A stretch of 36,239 bases of DNA from Ruminococcus sp. (GTDB lineage Bacteria > Bacillota > Clostridia > Oscillospirales > Ruminococcaceae), in the NCBI GenBank assembly GCA_017542475.1, contig JAFXXD010000026.1, positions 1 through 36,239 on the forward strand. The letters run 5' to 3'. The translations under genes were made by a program, and so were the position numbers. The notes under the pieces were generated by a model. It was given only the letters and a program-made list of their open reading frames with translations. It made no database searches and was not told the DNA's origin. Shown one piece after another: positions 25,347 through 32,893 of the stretch; within the stretch, counting starts at the first letter, position 1, and every line of letters starts with the position of its first letter.

Positions 25347-27407
25347 TTATCTCTTCTCGCTGATTATGCTCTTGCTGCAGAAGTAGGTCACGAGGAAATA
25401 GCCGCCGTATATGAGCAGCAGCATTGATGCCGTCAAGCCTACCGAGCTCGCAATGCTGTTCGTGCCGAATACCTGCAGGAAGAATATAAGGAATTTCATC
25501 CCGAATACGGAGTGTATCGCCGCAAGTACGAGAGGAAGCAGGAAGAATATTCCTGTCTGACGGAAGAGCGAGCGTGAGATGTCGCTCTCCTCTGCGCCTA
25601 TCTTGCGGAGCATCTCGTATCTTCCGATGCTGTCTACGCTGTCCGAGAGCTCCTTCAGCGCGAGGATAGCTCCGCACGCGATAAGGAACACAAGTCCGAC
25701 GTACAGACCGAGGAAGGCTACTATCGCTCCGAGCCCGACTGCGGCTTCCTTAATTTCAAGCTTTGTCGTCCACCCGTAGCCGCTGATGTTTGAGCTGCCG
25801 TAAACACCTTCCTCGTTGCTGCTGTTCGCTGAAAGAGTGCGCATTGCCGTATCAAAGCCGTCGTGTACTGCCTTTTCGGCTGCTTCCTTGTCGTCAGAGC
25901 TGTAATCTCCGATGAAGTATTCTGTGTCGGGGACTTCGCCGCTTACTACGCTGTCAGGGACAACTATCAAGCCTGCGTTGATGTGCTCGGTCGAGATGTC
26001 GATAAAGCCGTCCTGACAGCTGGCATACTTTGATTTCAGAGTCTGACCGAAGACTGTCCTTTCAGCTCCGACAGACAGCCCCTTGTTGCGGAGATTTATC
26101 ATTGAAGTGTAGTTGCACAGCATTATAAATTCGTCGTCAGCCATACTGAGCTTTTCCCTGCCATAGAGCTCCATAAGCGCGTTGTAGTCACTAAGACGGA
26201 TAAGCTGCTCGGGAGTGTCGTATTGAAGGAAGCTGTACATTGCCTGTGCATCCTCGAATGCGTCGCCGAGTGAGTCGGCGAACAGGAACGCGGGATCGCT
26301 GTAGGTCGTGAAGTTAACGTAGTCTGAGAAATCCGCTGTGATGTCGTAGCCGTTGTCCTTGCAAAGCTCTGTAATATCGTCGTACTCGCTCTCTATACCT
26401 GTATCGTAGCTTATTACGAGCTCGTGGTCTACGGGACAGAGCTCGTTGAGGTTTTTGTTCATCGAATTGCGTATCGAGAACGCCGATGAGAGCGTGCATA
26501 TCGTGATGAACAGCATAAGGCATATGATAGTCATCGAGAATACCATCGTGTTGACCTTGCTGCTGAGCTGTCGGAAGGTGAAGCTGTTAAGTCCGCTGAA
26601 ATATGTGTTCTTCATGCTCATAAGCACACGCAGGAGCATTCCCGATACCGACCAGAATATAAGGAAGGTAGCGGCGCTTCCTGCCGCAAAGATCGCAAGG
26701 GCGCTGTTGCGCTCTATCCTGACCGATCTCCAGCCTACCTGATAGTAGAGGAAGCCCAGCAGTGCCGCCGCAAGTACGAATACTATCACGCAGAGCACGG
26801 GATTCTTCAGCTTTATCTGCTCGGACTTTTTGCCCGACTGCATAAGGTTTATCAGCTTCATTCGTGTGACTACAAAGCTGTTGAACAGCATTACCACGAG
26901 GTACATTACCGCGAAGTAAACTACGGTCTTTACGATAGCTCCGCCCGAAACCGTGAACTTGTAGGAAGCCATATTCGCCTCGAACATATTCGCGACAAGT
27001 GCGCTCGTAAGCTGTGAAAGTCCGATGCCGATGACAAGTCCCACAAAAAGCGAGCCTACGCCTATGATGAGAGTTTCAAGCAGAAGTATCGCCGATATCT
27101 TTCGCTTACTCATTCCGAGTGTCATATACAGCGCAAATTCGCGGTTGCGGCGCTTCATAAGGAAGCGGCTCGCGTATACTATCAGCAGCCCGAGCACTCC
27201 CGCAACAAATACGCTCGTGCCCGAAATAAGCGTTTCAAGAAGGTGTATCATCTCGTACTGAGAATCGGACATTTCAAGCGTTGCCGCCTGTCCGCCGATG
27301 GCGTTGAATACATAGAAAACCGATACGCCGATGATAAGCGTAAAGAAGTATATCGCATAGTCACGCATACTCCTGCGGATATTGCTGAGGGAAAGCTTAA
27401 AGAGCAT
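25347..27407 (-). CDS. bceB: BceB-type ABC transporter permease
   Basis: This 686-residue FtsX-family permease begins [20 protein letters not shown], as BceB proteins do. It has about ten membrane helices: one at the N-terminus, three around 55-145, two near 155-180 and 210-225, a pair near 230-300, then a large (~200-residue) extracytoplasmic domain at ~310-510 before three C-terminal helices. That domain is the hallmark of Bce-type permeases; it senses and handles cell-wall-active peptides such as bacitracin or lantibiotics together with the BceS kinase. RKRNREFALYMTLGMSK-like cytoplasmic loops match FtsX domains. The start overlaps the end of bceA by 11 bases; GGAGGTGAC provides the ribosome binding site. 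The specific drug is not predictable. Confidence 0.92.
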   Translation of the reverse strand: MLFKLSLSNIRRSMRDYAIYFFTLIIGVSVFYVFNAIGGQAATLEMSDSQYEMIHLLETLISGTSVFVAGVLGLLIVYASRFLMKRRNREFALYMTLGMSKRKISAILLLETLIIGVGSLFVGLVIGIGLSQLTSALVANMFEANMASYKFTVSGGAIVKTVVYFAVMYLVVMLFNSFVVTRMKLINLMQSGKKSEQIKLKNPVLCVIVFVLAAALLGFLYYQVGWRSVRIERNSALAIFAAGSAATFLIFWSVSGMLLRVLMSMKNTYFSGLNSFTFRQLSSKVNTMVFSMTIICLMLFITICTLSSAFSIRNSMNKNLNELCPVDHELVISYDTGIESEYDDITELCKDNGYDITADFSDYVNFTTYSDPAFLFADSLGDAFEDAQAMYSFLQYDTPEQLIRLSDYNALMELYGREKLSMADDEFIMLCNYTSMINLRNKGLSVGAERTVFGQTLKSKYASCQDGFIDISTEHINAGLIVVPDSVVSGEVPDTEYFIGDYSSDDKEAAEKAVHDGFDTAMRTLSANSSNEEGVYGSSNISGYGWTTKLEIKEAAVGLGAIVAFLGLYVGLVFLIACGAILALKELSDSVDSIGRYEMLRKIGAEESDISRSLFRQTGIFFLLPLVLAAIHSVFGMKFLIFFLQVFGTNSIASSVGLTASMLLLIYGGYFLVTYFCSKSIISEKR

Positions 27408-28161
27408 CGCTCATGTCACCTCCCAGCAGAGTCACAACGTCGATTATCCTGTCGAAGAACTGCTTGCGGGTGTTGTCTCCGCGGCTGAGCTCGCTGAATA
27501 TTTTGCCGTCCTTGATGAAGATTATGCGGCTCGCGTAGCTTGCCGTGAAGCTGTCGTGCGTGACCATCATTATCGTGGCTCCGCACTCTTTGTTAAGGTA
27601 GCGTAAGCGTTCAAGCAGGAGCTTTGCCGATTTGGAGTCGAGTGCGCCTGTAGGCTCGTCTGCGAGAACGAGCTTCGGATTTGTCACTATCGCACGTGCC
27701 GAGGCCACACGCTGTTTCTGTCCGCCCGACATCTGATACGGGTACTTGCTCAGCACATCTTTGATGTCAAGCTGTTCTGATACCGTCTTTACTGCGACGT
27801 CTGTCTCCTTTGCCGACTTCTTCTGTATCGACAGCGCAAGAGCTATATTCTCGTAGGCTGTCAGTGTGTCGAGGAGGTTGAAGTCCTGAAAGATGAAGCC
27901 GAGATTGTCGCGGCGGAACTTGTTCAGTGCCTTGCCCTTGAGCGCGGTCACGTCTGTGCCTTCAAGGAAGATGTGTCCCGCTGTAACGCGGTCTATGGTG
28001 GATATGCAGTTGAGGAGAGTTGTCTTGCCGCTTCCAGAGGCTCCCATTATAGCGACGAACTCGCCCTTGTCGACCGTGAATGAGATGTCGTCGATAGCCT
28101 TGGTCAGGCTCGACTTGCTCCCGTAGTATTTTTCTATCTGCTGTATTTTGAGTAATTCCAT
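27397..28161 (-). CDS. bceA: BceA-type ABC transporter ATP-binding protein
   Basis: The 254-residue ATPase has Walker [14 protein letters not shown]-loop [18 protein letters not shown], signature [15 protein letters not shown], Walker [16 protein letters not shown] and His switch [15 protein letters not shown]. It matches the MacB/LolD/BceA group, where [10 protein letters not shown] is characteristic. It powers the BceB permease encoded next to it. ATG 28161 has AAGGAG 9 bases upstream; an in-frame start 30 bases earlier lacks one. The 96-base gap to bceS holds a BceR-type palindrome and a -10 element, so the transporter pair probably has its own inducible promoter. Confidence 0.95.
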   Translation of the reverse strand: MELLKIQQIEKYYGSKSSLTKAIDDISFTVDKGEFVAIMGASGSGKTTLLNCISTIDRVTAGHIFLEGTDVTALKGKALNKFRRDNLGFIFQDFNLLDTLTAYENIALALSIQKKSAKETDVAVKTVSEQLDIKDVLSKYPYQMSGGQKQRVASARAIVTNPKLVLADEPTGALDSKSAKLLLERLRYLNKECGATIMMVTHDSFTASYASRIIFIKDGKIFSELSRGDNTRKQFFDRIIDVVTLLGGDMSDAL

Positions 28162-28186
28162 TGTCAACAGCTCCTTTCTGTATACT

Positions 28187-28192
28187 ATCATA
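28187..28192 (-). promoter_or_regulatory. -10 element of the inducible bceAB promoter
   Basis: TATGAT on the minus strand lies ~26 bases before bceA; there is no recognisable -35 at the right distance (GCGACG), which suits an activator-dependent promoter. Confidence 0.45.
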
Positions 28193-28233
28193 CAGCATTT
28201 CCGCGTGCGCGTCGCTGTTTTAATCTTACAGAA

Positions 28234-28251
28234 CCTTACACTTTTGTAAGG
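28234..28251. promoter_or_regulatory. BceR-type binding site upstream of bceA
   Basis: CCTTACACTTTTGTAAGG is a perfect 7-bp dyad with a 4-base spacer and fits the TNACA-N4-TGTAA pattern known for BceR-like regulators. It is centred ~50 bases upstream of the -10 element of bceAB. Confidence 0.75.
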
Positions 28252-28257
28252 TCGGAG

Positions 28258-29253
28258 CTATTCAAATCTGTAGAGCTCATTTCTGCCGAAGATTATGGCT
28301 ATCTCGGTGAATTCTCCCTGTACGGAGCTCGCTTCGACTGCGTGTCCGAGCCTGTCGCAGAGCTTTTTGACGATATAGAGCCCCATACCCGTGGACTTTG
28401 TGTGGGTGCGCCCGTTCTCCCCTGTGAACGATTTTTCGAAGATGTGCGGGAGGTCGCTCACGGGTATGCCTATGCCGTTGTCGCGGAAGTTCAGGACTGT
28501 TCTGTCGGCGAAGTCCTCCCCTGTTACCGTTATCTCTGTGGCTTCGTATTTCAGGCTGTTGCTCATAAGCTGTCCCAGTATGAACGAAAGCCATTTGCCG
28601 TCGGTCATAACTTCGTATTCAAGGTCAGACGTGCTGAGGGATATGCCGCGCTCCTGAAGCTCCCCGCGGTTTCTGACCGCGACATCGCCGAATATTCGTT
28701 TGAGCAGGACGGGCTTGATTATGTAGTCCTTCTCGGCACTTCCGCTGCGTGCATAGTAGAGGACGTTCTCGATGTACTCGTCTATACGTCGGAGCTGCTC
28801 GCTGTAGCGCGTGTTGCCGTCGTTGTGACACATCAGCTGCAAGCCTGCGACGGGAAGCTTTATCTCGTGCACCCACAGCTCGATATACTCGCGGAAATCA
28901 GAGCTCTCGCGGCGGTACTCGGCAATGTGCTCGCACATAGACTTGTCCGCCTCACATATGGTGCTGTAAAGTATACGTCCGTCGAGAAATTCGGGTTCGT
29001 CGAGCATCTCGGACAGCAGGTATTTCTTGTCAAGCTGTGAAAGGTCGGACGTAAGCTTGTCGTAGTAACCTTTTTTGCGCAGAAAAGCCCACAGCTCGGC
29101 AGCGGTCACACCGAGCAGCACAAGTATGCTCACTATGATTATGGCTTCCGCGGGAACTTGAAATGCGATGAGGAATACGAGAACAAGTGCCCACGTTATC
29201 GCGTAAATCAGGTAAGCGGTCAGCCTGTCGCGTATGAATTCTGTCAGTTTCAT
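28258..29253 (-). CDS. bceS: BceS-type intramembrane-sensing histidine kinase
   Basis: The 331-residue kinase has two membrane helices close together (~12-30 and 36-56) with almost no extracytoplasmic loop, the intramembrane-sensing layout of BceS. The H-box reads WVHEIKLPVAGLQL, the form typical of this family. The ATPase domain has LGQLMSNSLKYEATEI (N box), FRDNGIGIPVSDLPHIFEKSFTG and TGMGLYIVKKLCDRLGH. Kinases of this class get their signal from the BceAB transporter rather than from the drug. The start overlaps the bceR stop by ATGA. It is followed by the BceR-type box and bceAB. Confidence 0.92.
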   Translation of the reverse strand: MKLTEFIRDRLTAYLIYAITWALVLVFLIAFQVPAEAIIIVSILVLLGVTAAELWAFLRKKGYYDKLTSDLSQLDKKYLLSEMLDEPEFLDGRILYSTICEADKSMCEHIAEYRRESSDFREYIELWVHEIKLPVAGLQLMCHNDGNTRYSEQLRRIDEYIENVLYYARSGSAEKDYIIKPVLLKRIFGDVAVRNRGELQERGISLSTSDLEYEVMTDGKWLSFILGQLMSNSLKYEATEITVTGEDFADRTVLNFRDNGIGIPVSDLPHIFEKSFTGENGRTHTKSTGMGLYIVKKLCDRLGHAVEASSVQGEFTEIAIIFGRNELYRFE

Positions 29254-29909
29254 TTCAGCACATACCCCTGCTTCTTTCGCGTCTCGATCGCGTCAGGATA
29301 GCCGAGCTCCGCAAGCTTTCCGCGCAGGCGGCTGATATTGACGGACAGCGCGTTGTCGTTCACGAATTCGTCGTTGTCCCACAGAGCTGTCATCAGCTCG
29401 TCACGCGTGACTATCTCCCCTATCCTGTCGAGCAGGAGCTGAAAGATTATCATTTCGTTCTTGGTGAGTATCTGCTCCGAGCTGCCGCGCGTCAGGCTGC
29501 CCTTAACCGTGCTGACCTCGGCGTCGTGGTAGGTCTGCGAAGTACCCGTCTTGGCTGAGCGCTTCAGCACCGCTGAGATACGTAGAAGCAGTATCGTCGG
29601 ATTGTAGGGCTTTGTTATGAAGTCGTCCGCGCCGTAGCTCATAGACAGCACCTCATCAAGCTCTGATGTGCGGCTTGTAAGCATAATTACGGGTGTTGAG
29701 CTCTGCCTGCGGAAGTCCTGAAGCAGTGTCTCGCCGTTGACTTCGGGAAGGTTTATGTCGAGCAGGATAAGGTCGGCGGACGAGCTCTTCATCTGCACGA
29801 CAGCTGAGGCGAAGTCTGTGACACATTCAGTCTCGTAGCCTGCGTTTTTTAGCAGAAGCGCAAGCTCGTCGCGCAAAGCCGAGTCGTCTTCTATAATCAG
29901 TATCTTCAT
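29250..29909 (-). CDS. bceR: BceR-type OmpR-family response regulator
   Basis: The 219-residue regulator starts MKILIIEDDSALRDELALLLKNAGY with acidic pocket EDD, phospho-acceptor Asp in ADLILLDINLPEVNGETLLQD, Thr in IMLTSRTSELDEV, and Lys in FITKPYNPTIL. The DNA-binding half has ILTKNEMIIFQLLLDR, TRDELMTALWDNDEFVNDNALSVNISRLRGKL and RKKQGYVL, which is the form seen in BceR/GraR regulators. Phosphorylated protein should activate bceAB through the dyad at 28234. ATG 29909 has AAGGAG 7 bases upstream; an in-frame alternative 39 bases earlier overlaps the promoter and is rejected. Confidence 0.93.
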   Translation of the reverse strand: MKILIIEDDSALRDELALLLKNAGYETECVTDFASAVVQMKSSSADLILLDINLPEVNGETLLQDFRRQSSTPVIMLTSRTSELDEVLSMSYGADDFITKPYNPTILLLRISAVLKRSAKTGTSQTYHDAEVSTVKGSLTRGSSEQILTKNEMIIFQLLLDRIGEIVTRDELMTALWDNDEFVNDNALSVNISRLRGKLAELGYPDAIETRKKQGYVLK

Positions 29910-29938
29910 ACTTTTTCTCCTTGTATCAATATATGAAT

Positions 29939-29967
29939 AGTTTAACATATACCGACAAATAATTCAA
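29939..29967 (-). promoter_or_regulatory. promoter of bceRS
   Basis: TTGAAT (29967-29962), 17 bases, TAAACT (29944-29939) on the minus strand. No BceR-type dyad is seen here, so the pair is probably expressed constitutively. Confidence 0.5.
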
Positions 29968-30033
29968 GGGGCAGATATGATTTGAAATGTGTTGACTTTT
30001 ATTTATTCAAATAGCTAAAAAACCAATACAAAA

Positions 30034-30043
30034 TTTGTACAAA
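30034..30043. promoter_or_regulatory. palindrome TTTGTACAAA next to the aquaporin promoter
   Basis: A perfect 10-bp palindrome lies 6 bases upstream of the -35 element. The same decamer occurs at 21981 upstream of another promoter-like sequence. A regulator site is possible but unproven. Confidence 0.35.
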
Positions 30044-30049
30044 AAGACG

Positions 30050-30079
30050 TTGACTAAAGTCTTCTTATAATGATATAAT
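30050..30079 (+). promoter_or_regulatory. aquaporin gene promoter
   Basis: TTGACT (30050-30055), 18 bases, TATAAT (30074-30079), ~30 bases before the ribosome binding site AAGGAGG. Confidence 0.7.
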
Positions 30080-30121
30080 TAAAAAGGTTCAGACCTAAAA
30101 AATCATAAGGAGGCAAACATT

Positions 30122-30928
30122 ATGGATTCATTCAGAAAGTATGTGGCTGAGTTCTTCGGCACCTTCGTGCTCGTTTTCCTCGGCTGCGGTACGGCTATGC
30201 TCGTGGGCTGCGACGCTTCAAGCGGCTGCGGCTACCTGCTCACGGCGCTCGCATTCGGTCTCGTTATCGTCGGTATGGCTTACTGTATCGGCAATATCTC
30301 CGGATGTCACATCAACCCCGCTGTTTCGCTCGGTGTGCTCATCACAGGAGGTATGACGGGTGCTGACTTCTGCGGCTACGTTGTTGCTCAGGTACTCGGT
30401 GCTTTTGTAGGCTCGGCTATGCTCGGAGCTATCTTCAACCTCGGCGATATTCAGGATATGACAGGCGGATTTGGCGCGAACGGTCTCGGAAGCCTCACAG
30501 AGGTTCCCGGTCAGATAACTGCAAAGAGCGTCTGTGCGGGTCTGCTCATTGAGGCTATCCTCACGTTCATCTTCGTGCTCACTATCCTCGGCGTAACATC
30601 GAAGAAGTTCAAGCACGGCTCGTTCGGAGGTCTTATCATCGGCTTCACGCTCACACTCGTACATATCTTCGGTATCGGTCTCACAGGTACTTCCGTGAAC
30701 CCCGCAAGAAGCATTGCTCCCGCTGTTTTCGCAGGCGGCGACGCTTTCAAGTACGTTTGGGTGTTCATCGTAGGACCTCTTGCAGGTGCAGCTCTTGCGG
30801 CACTCCTCTACAAGTGGTTCGAGGCTGCTGTACCCGAGCCCAAGGCTGCTGTTGAAGCTGAGAAGGCTGTAAAGGCAGTGAAGACTGCTCCCTCAAAGCC
30901 CAACAATAATAAGAAAAAGAAGAAGTAA
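30122..30928 (+). CDS. aqpZ: aquaporin Z-type water channel with Lys-rich tail
   Basis: The 268-residue MIP channel has six membrane helices and both half-helix motifs, GCHINPAVS (~62-70) and TSVNPARS (~190-197). The selectivity filter matches E. coli AqpZ: Phe in LAFGL, His in LVHIF, Thr in GTSVNP and Arg in NPAR, which favours water over glycerol. After the last helix (FIVGPLAGAALAALLYKWF) there is an extra ~35-residue charged tail with Glu/Ala/Lys repeats ending in NNNKKKKK, absent from AqpZ proper; it should lie in the cytoplasm. The gene stands alone with its own promoter and a strong terminator. It may serve osmotic adaptation. Confidence 0.95.
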   Translation: MDSFRKYVAEFFGTFVLVFLGCGTAMLVGCDASSGCGYLLTALAFGLVIVGMAYCIGNISGCHINPAVSLGVLITGGMTGADFCGYVVAQVLGAFVGSAMLGAIFNLGDIQDMTGGFGANGLGSLTEVPGQITAKSVCAGLLIEAILTFIFVLTILGVTSKKFKHGSFGGLIIGFTLTLVHIFGIGLTGTSVNPARSIAPAVFAGGDAFKYVWVFIVGPLAGAALAALLYKWFEAAVPEPKAAVEAEKAVKAVKTAPSKPNNNKKKKK

Positions 30929-30934
30929 AAAATC

Positions 30935-30968
30935 AGAGGTGCTGTCCGATGGGCAGCACCTCTTTTTT
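30935..30968. terminator. bidirectional terminator between aqpZ and the sensor-GGDEF gene
   Basis: AGAGGTGCTG (30935-30944) pairs with CAGCACCTCT (30954-30963), followed by a T run on the plus strand and GATTTTTTAC on the minus strand. The stop codon of the convergent gene lies in the flank. Confidence 0.9.
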
Positions 30969-32874
30969 AGTCTTTGCGCAGTTTTTTGCGGAGTATCTTG
31001 TTGTCGTACATCCGCTTATCAGCAATATCCATATAGTATAAGAAATCCTTGTCGGGATCGGGGATACCGCAGTACATTCCGATGCTCGCGCCGACCTTGT
31101 ACGGCTTGTCTGAGGCGGCATTGTACCTGTCAAAGAAGTCGTGGATATATGTCGAGTAGGACGCGATTATCTCGTCCGTGTAATCATAGCAGCCGACTAT
31201 TGCATATTCGTCTCCGCCAATACGTGCGCATATCTCGTTGTTGGCACAGCAGGTCGTGAGTCCATTCGCTACGACGATAATGGCATTGTCGCCCTCGACG
31301 TGTCCGTAGTTGTCGTTGATGTGCTTGAGCAGGTCGAGGTCTGCCATAATAACGAGCAGGTTCTTCTCCTCTGACTTTGCACGCTTGAACAGCGCCTCCG
31401 CAAACTTGTTGAAGCCTTCACGGTTGTATACGCCCGTTAGAGTGTCACGCAGCGAGCTCAGTGATATCCGCTGGTTTATCGCTGTGAGCTTAGTCCTTAC
31501 ACGCAGGAACTCAAGCGCGATGTTGATATTCCTGTTCCACAGCGTGAAGACCTTGCTCACTGTGGTGTTGATGTCGAAGAACTTGAATATCGTGTAGCCA
31601 AAGCACCTGTCCATAAAGTGGAGCGGGAGCAGTATATACATCGACGGCTCAGGCGAGATATCGTACATATACTCGGGGATTATGTTCCGCGAATTGAAAT
31701 GACGCTCGCCGTAATCGTATAAAGTGTTGTTGTAGATGAGCTTGGTGTCCATTACCTCCGAATAGCCCCTGCGGAGATAATCGGTCTCGTCGAGATTCTC
31801 AAAGCTGTCCCACTCGTTGCAGAGGTTTATCATAAATATTTCGATGTTGTCAATAATGTAGACATAATGCGAGAGCAGATGAAGCAGGTGGTCGAGGTTT
31901 TCGGACTGCATCAGTCCCTCTGCCATACCGCTGTTGTTGAAGTATAGCTCGTAGCGACCGATATTCTGATTGAAGGCTGTGCGGCGGTCGATGAGATCCT
32001 GCTTCGCCTCGTTGCAGCCGCAGCTACCTGCGAGTACGAGCGAGCTCACGCCGCAGCTGACGAGCTCCGCCTCCTCGCCTGTTATCAGCTTGTGGAGGCT
32101 GAGTACTGCGCGTGCGCCGAGTGTGCTGTTCTCGGGGAATATAGTCGTAAGTGAAGGTATGCTCTCGATAGCCTCGCGTGAGCCGTCGTAGCCCGATATC
32201 ATTATATCCTCAGGTACTCTGATGTTGTGCTTCGCGAGAGCCTGACAGAGGAATATACCCATTGCGTCGTTCGCGCACACGACAGCGTCGGGCTTGGGAC
32301 GCTTTCCGCTTCCTATCTCGTCAGCGAGATCGTCTGCCGCATCCTTCCAGAAGTCGCCGTAAATTATATCGTCGAAGCCGACAGTCAGTCCGTGCTTCTC
32401 CATTGAGCGCTTATAGCCCGCGGCTCGCGTCTCGGACGGCGTCATACCCTGAAAACCTGTCAGACAGATGATATTTTTGCAATTGTGGTAGTCGATAAAG
32501 TGGTCCGTCATCTTCTCGAAGATGTCGGTGTCGTCGGCGTATATGCTCTCGAACGAGCGGTAATCGTTGTCGATAGCTATGGTCGGCACACCGAGCTTCT
32601 CGATGTGCTTCGTCAGCCACAGTATGAGCGAATTGCTCGAAATGTTGCCTGTAAGGAATATGACTCCGTCGATGTTGTCTGAGGTTAGCAGGCGGTATAC
32701 GTTTTCCTCGCCCGCTTCGATAGCAGGCGAGTTGCTGATATTGAAGGCCATAAGCAGCACAATAACATCGTAGCCGAGTGCTTTTGCCTGTGCTTCTATT
32801 CCCGCGCATATCCTGTTCATATAGTCGTTTGCGATATCAGCCGCAAGGACTGCAATCCGCTTCCTCTTTTTCAT
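30967..32874 (-). CDS. cytoplasmic LacI-type ligand-binding domain fused to a GGDEF diguanylate cyclase
   Basis: The 635-residue protein begins KKRKRIAVLAADIANDYMNRI and continues as a LacI/PurR-type sugar-binding domain (Peripla_BP_3, ~1-285). Its pieces are DGVIFLTGNISS, GVPTIAIDND, DAVVCANDAMGIFLCQAL, VPEDIMISGYDG and LTTIFPENSTLGARA. There is neither a DNA-binding helix-turn-helix nor a signal peptide before it, so it should sense a ligand in the cytoplasm without binding DNA. A middle region (~300-465) is of unknown, possibly GAF-like, type. The GGDEF domain (~470-630) has DTLTGVYNREGF, MADLDLLKHINDNYGHVEGD and intact GGDEY (553-557). The RxxD inhibitory site is absent (AxxE). It should make c-di-GMP under ligand control. 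It follows mutS2 by 19 bases, with GGCGGTGAG before ATG, so it sits at the end of a DNA-repair operon. Confidence 0.9.
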   Translation of the reverse strand: MKKRKRIAVLAADIANDYMNRICAGIEAQAKALGYDVIVLLMAFNISNSPAIEAGEENVYRLLTSDNIDGVIFLTGNISSNSLILWLTKHIEKLGVPTIAIDNDYRSFESIYADDTDIFEKMTDHFIDYHNCKNIICLTGFQGMTPSETRAAGYKRSMEKHGLTVGFDDIIYGDFWKDAADDLADEIGSGKRPKPDAVVCANDAMGIFLCQALAKHNIRVPEDIMISGYDGSREAIESIPSLTTIFPENSTLGARAVLSLHKLITGEEAELVSCGVSSLVLAGSCGCNEAKQDLIDRRTAFNQNIGRYELYFNNSGMAEGLMQSENLDHLLHLLSHYVYIIDNIEIFMINLCNEWDSFENLDETDYLRRGYSEVMDTKLIYNNTLYDYGERHFNSRNIIPEYMYDISPEPSMYILLPLHFMDRCFGYTIFKFFDINTTVSKVFTLWNRNINIALEFLRVRTKLTAINQRISLSSLRDTLTGVYNREGFNKFAEALFKRAKSEEKNLLVIMADLDLLKHINDNYGHVEGDNAIIVVANGLTTCCANNEICARIGGDEYAIVGCYDYTDEIIASYSTYIHDFFDRYNAASDKPYKVGASIGMYCGIPDPDKDFLYYMDIADKRMYDNKILRKKLRKD

Positions 32875-32893
32875 ATGCGCTCACCGCCTTTGT

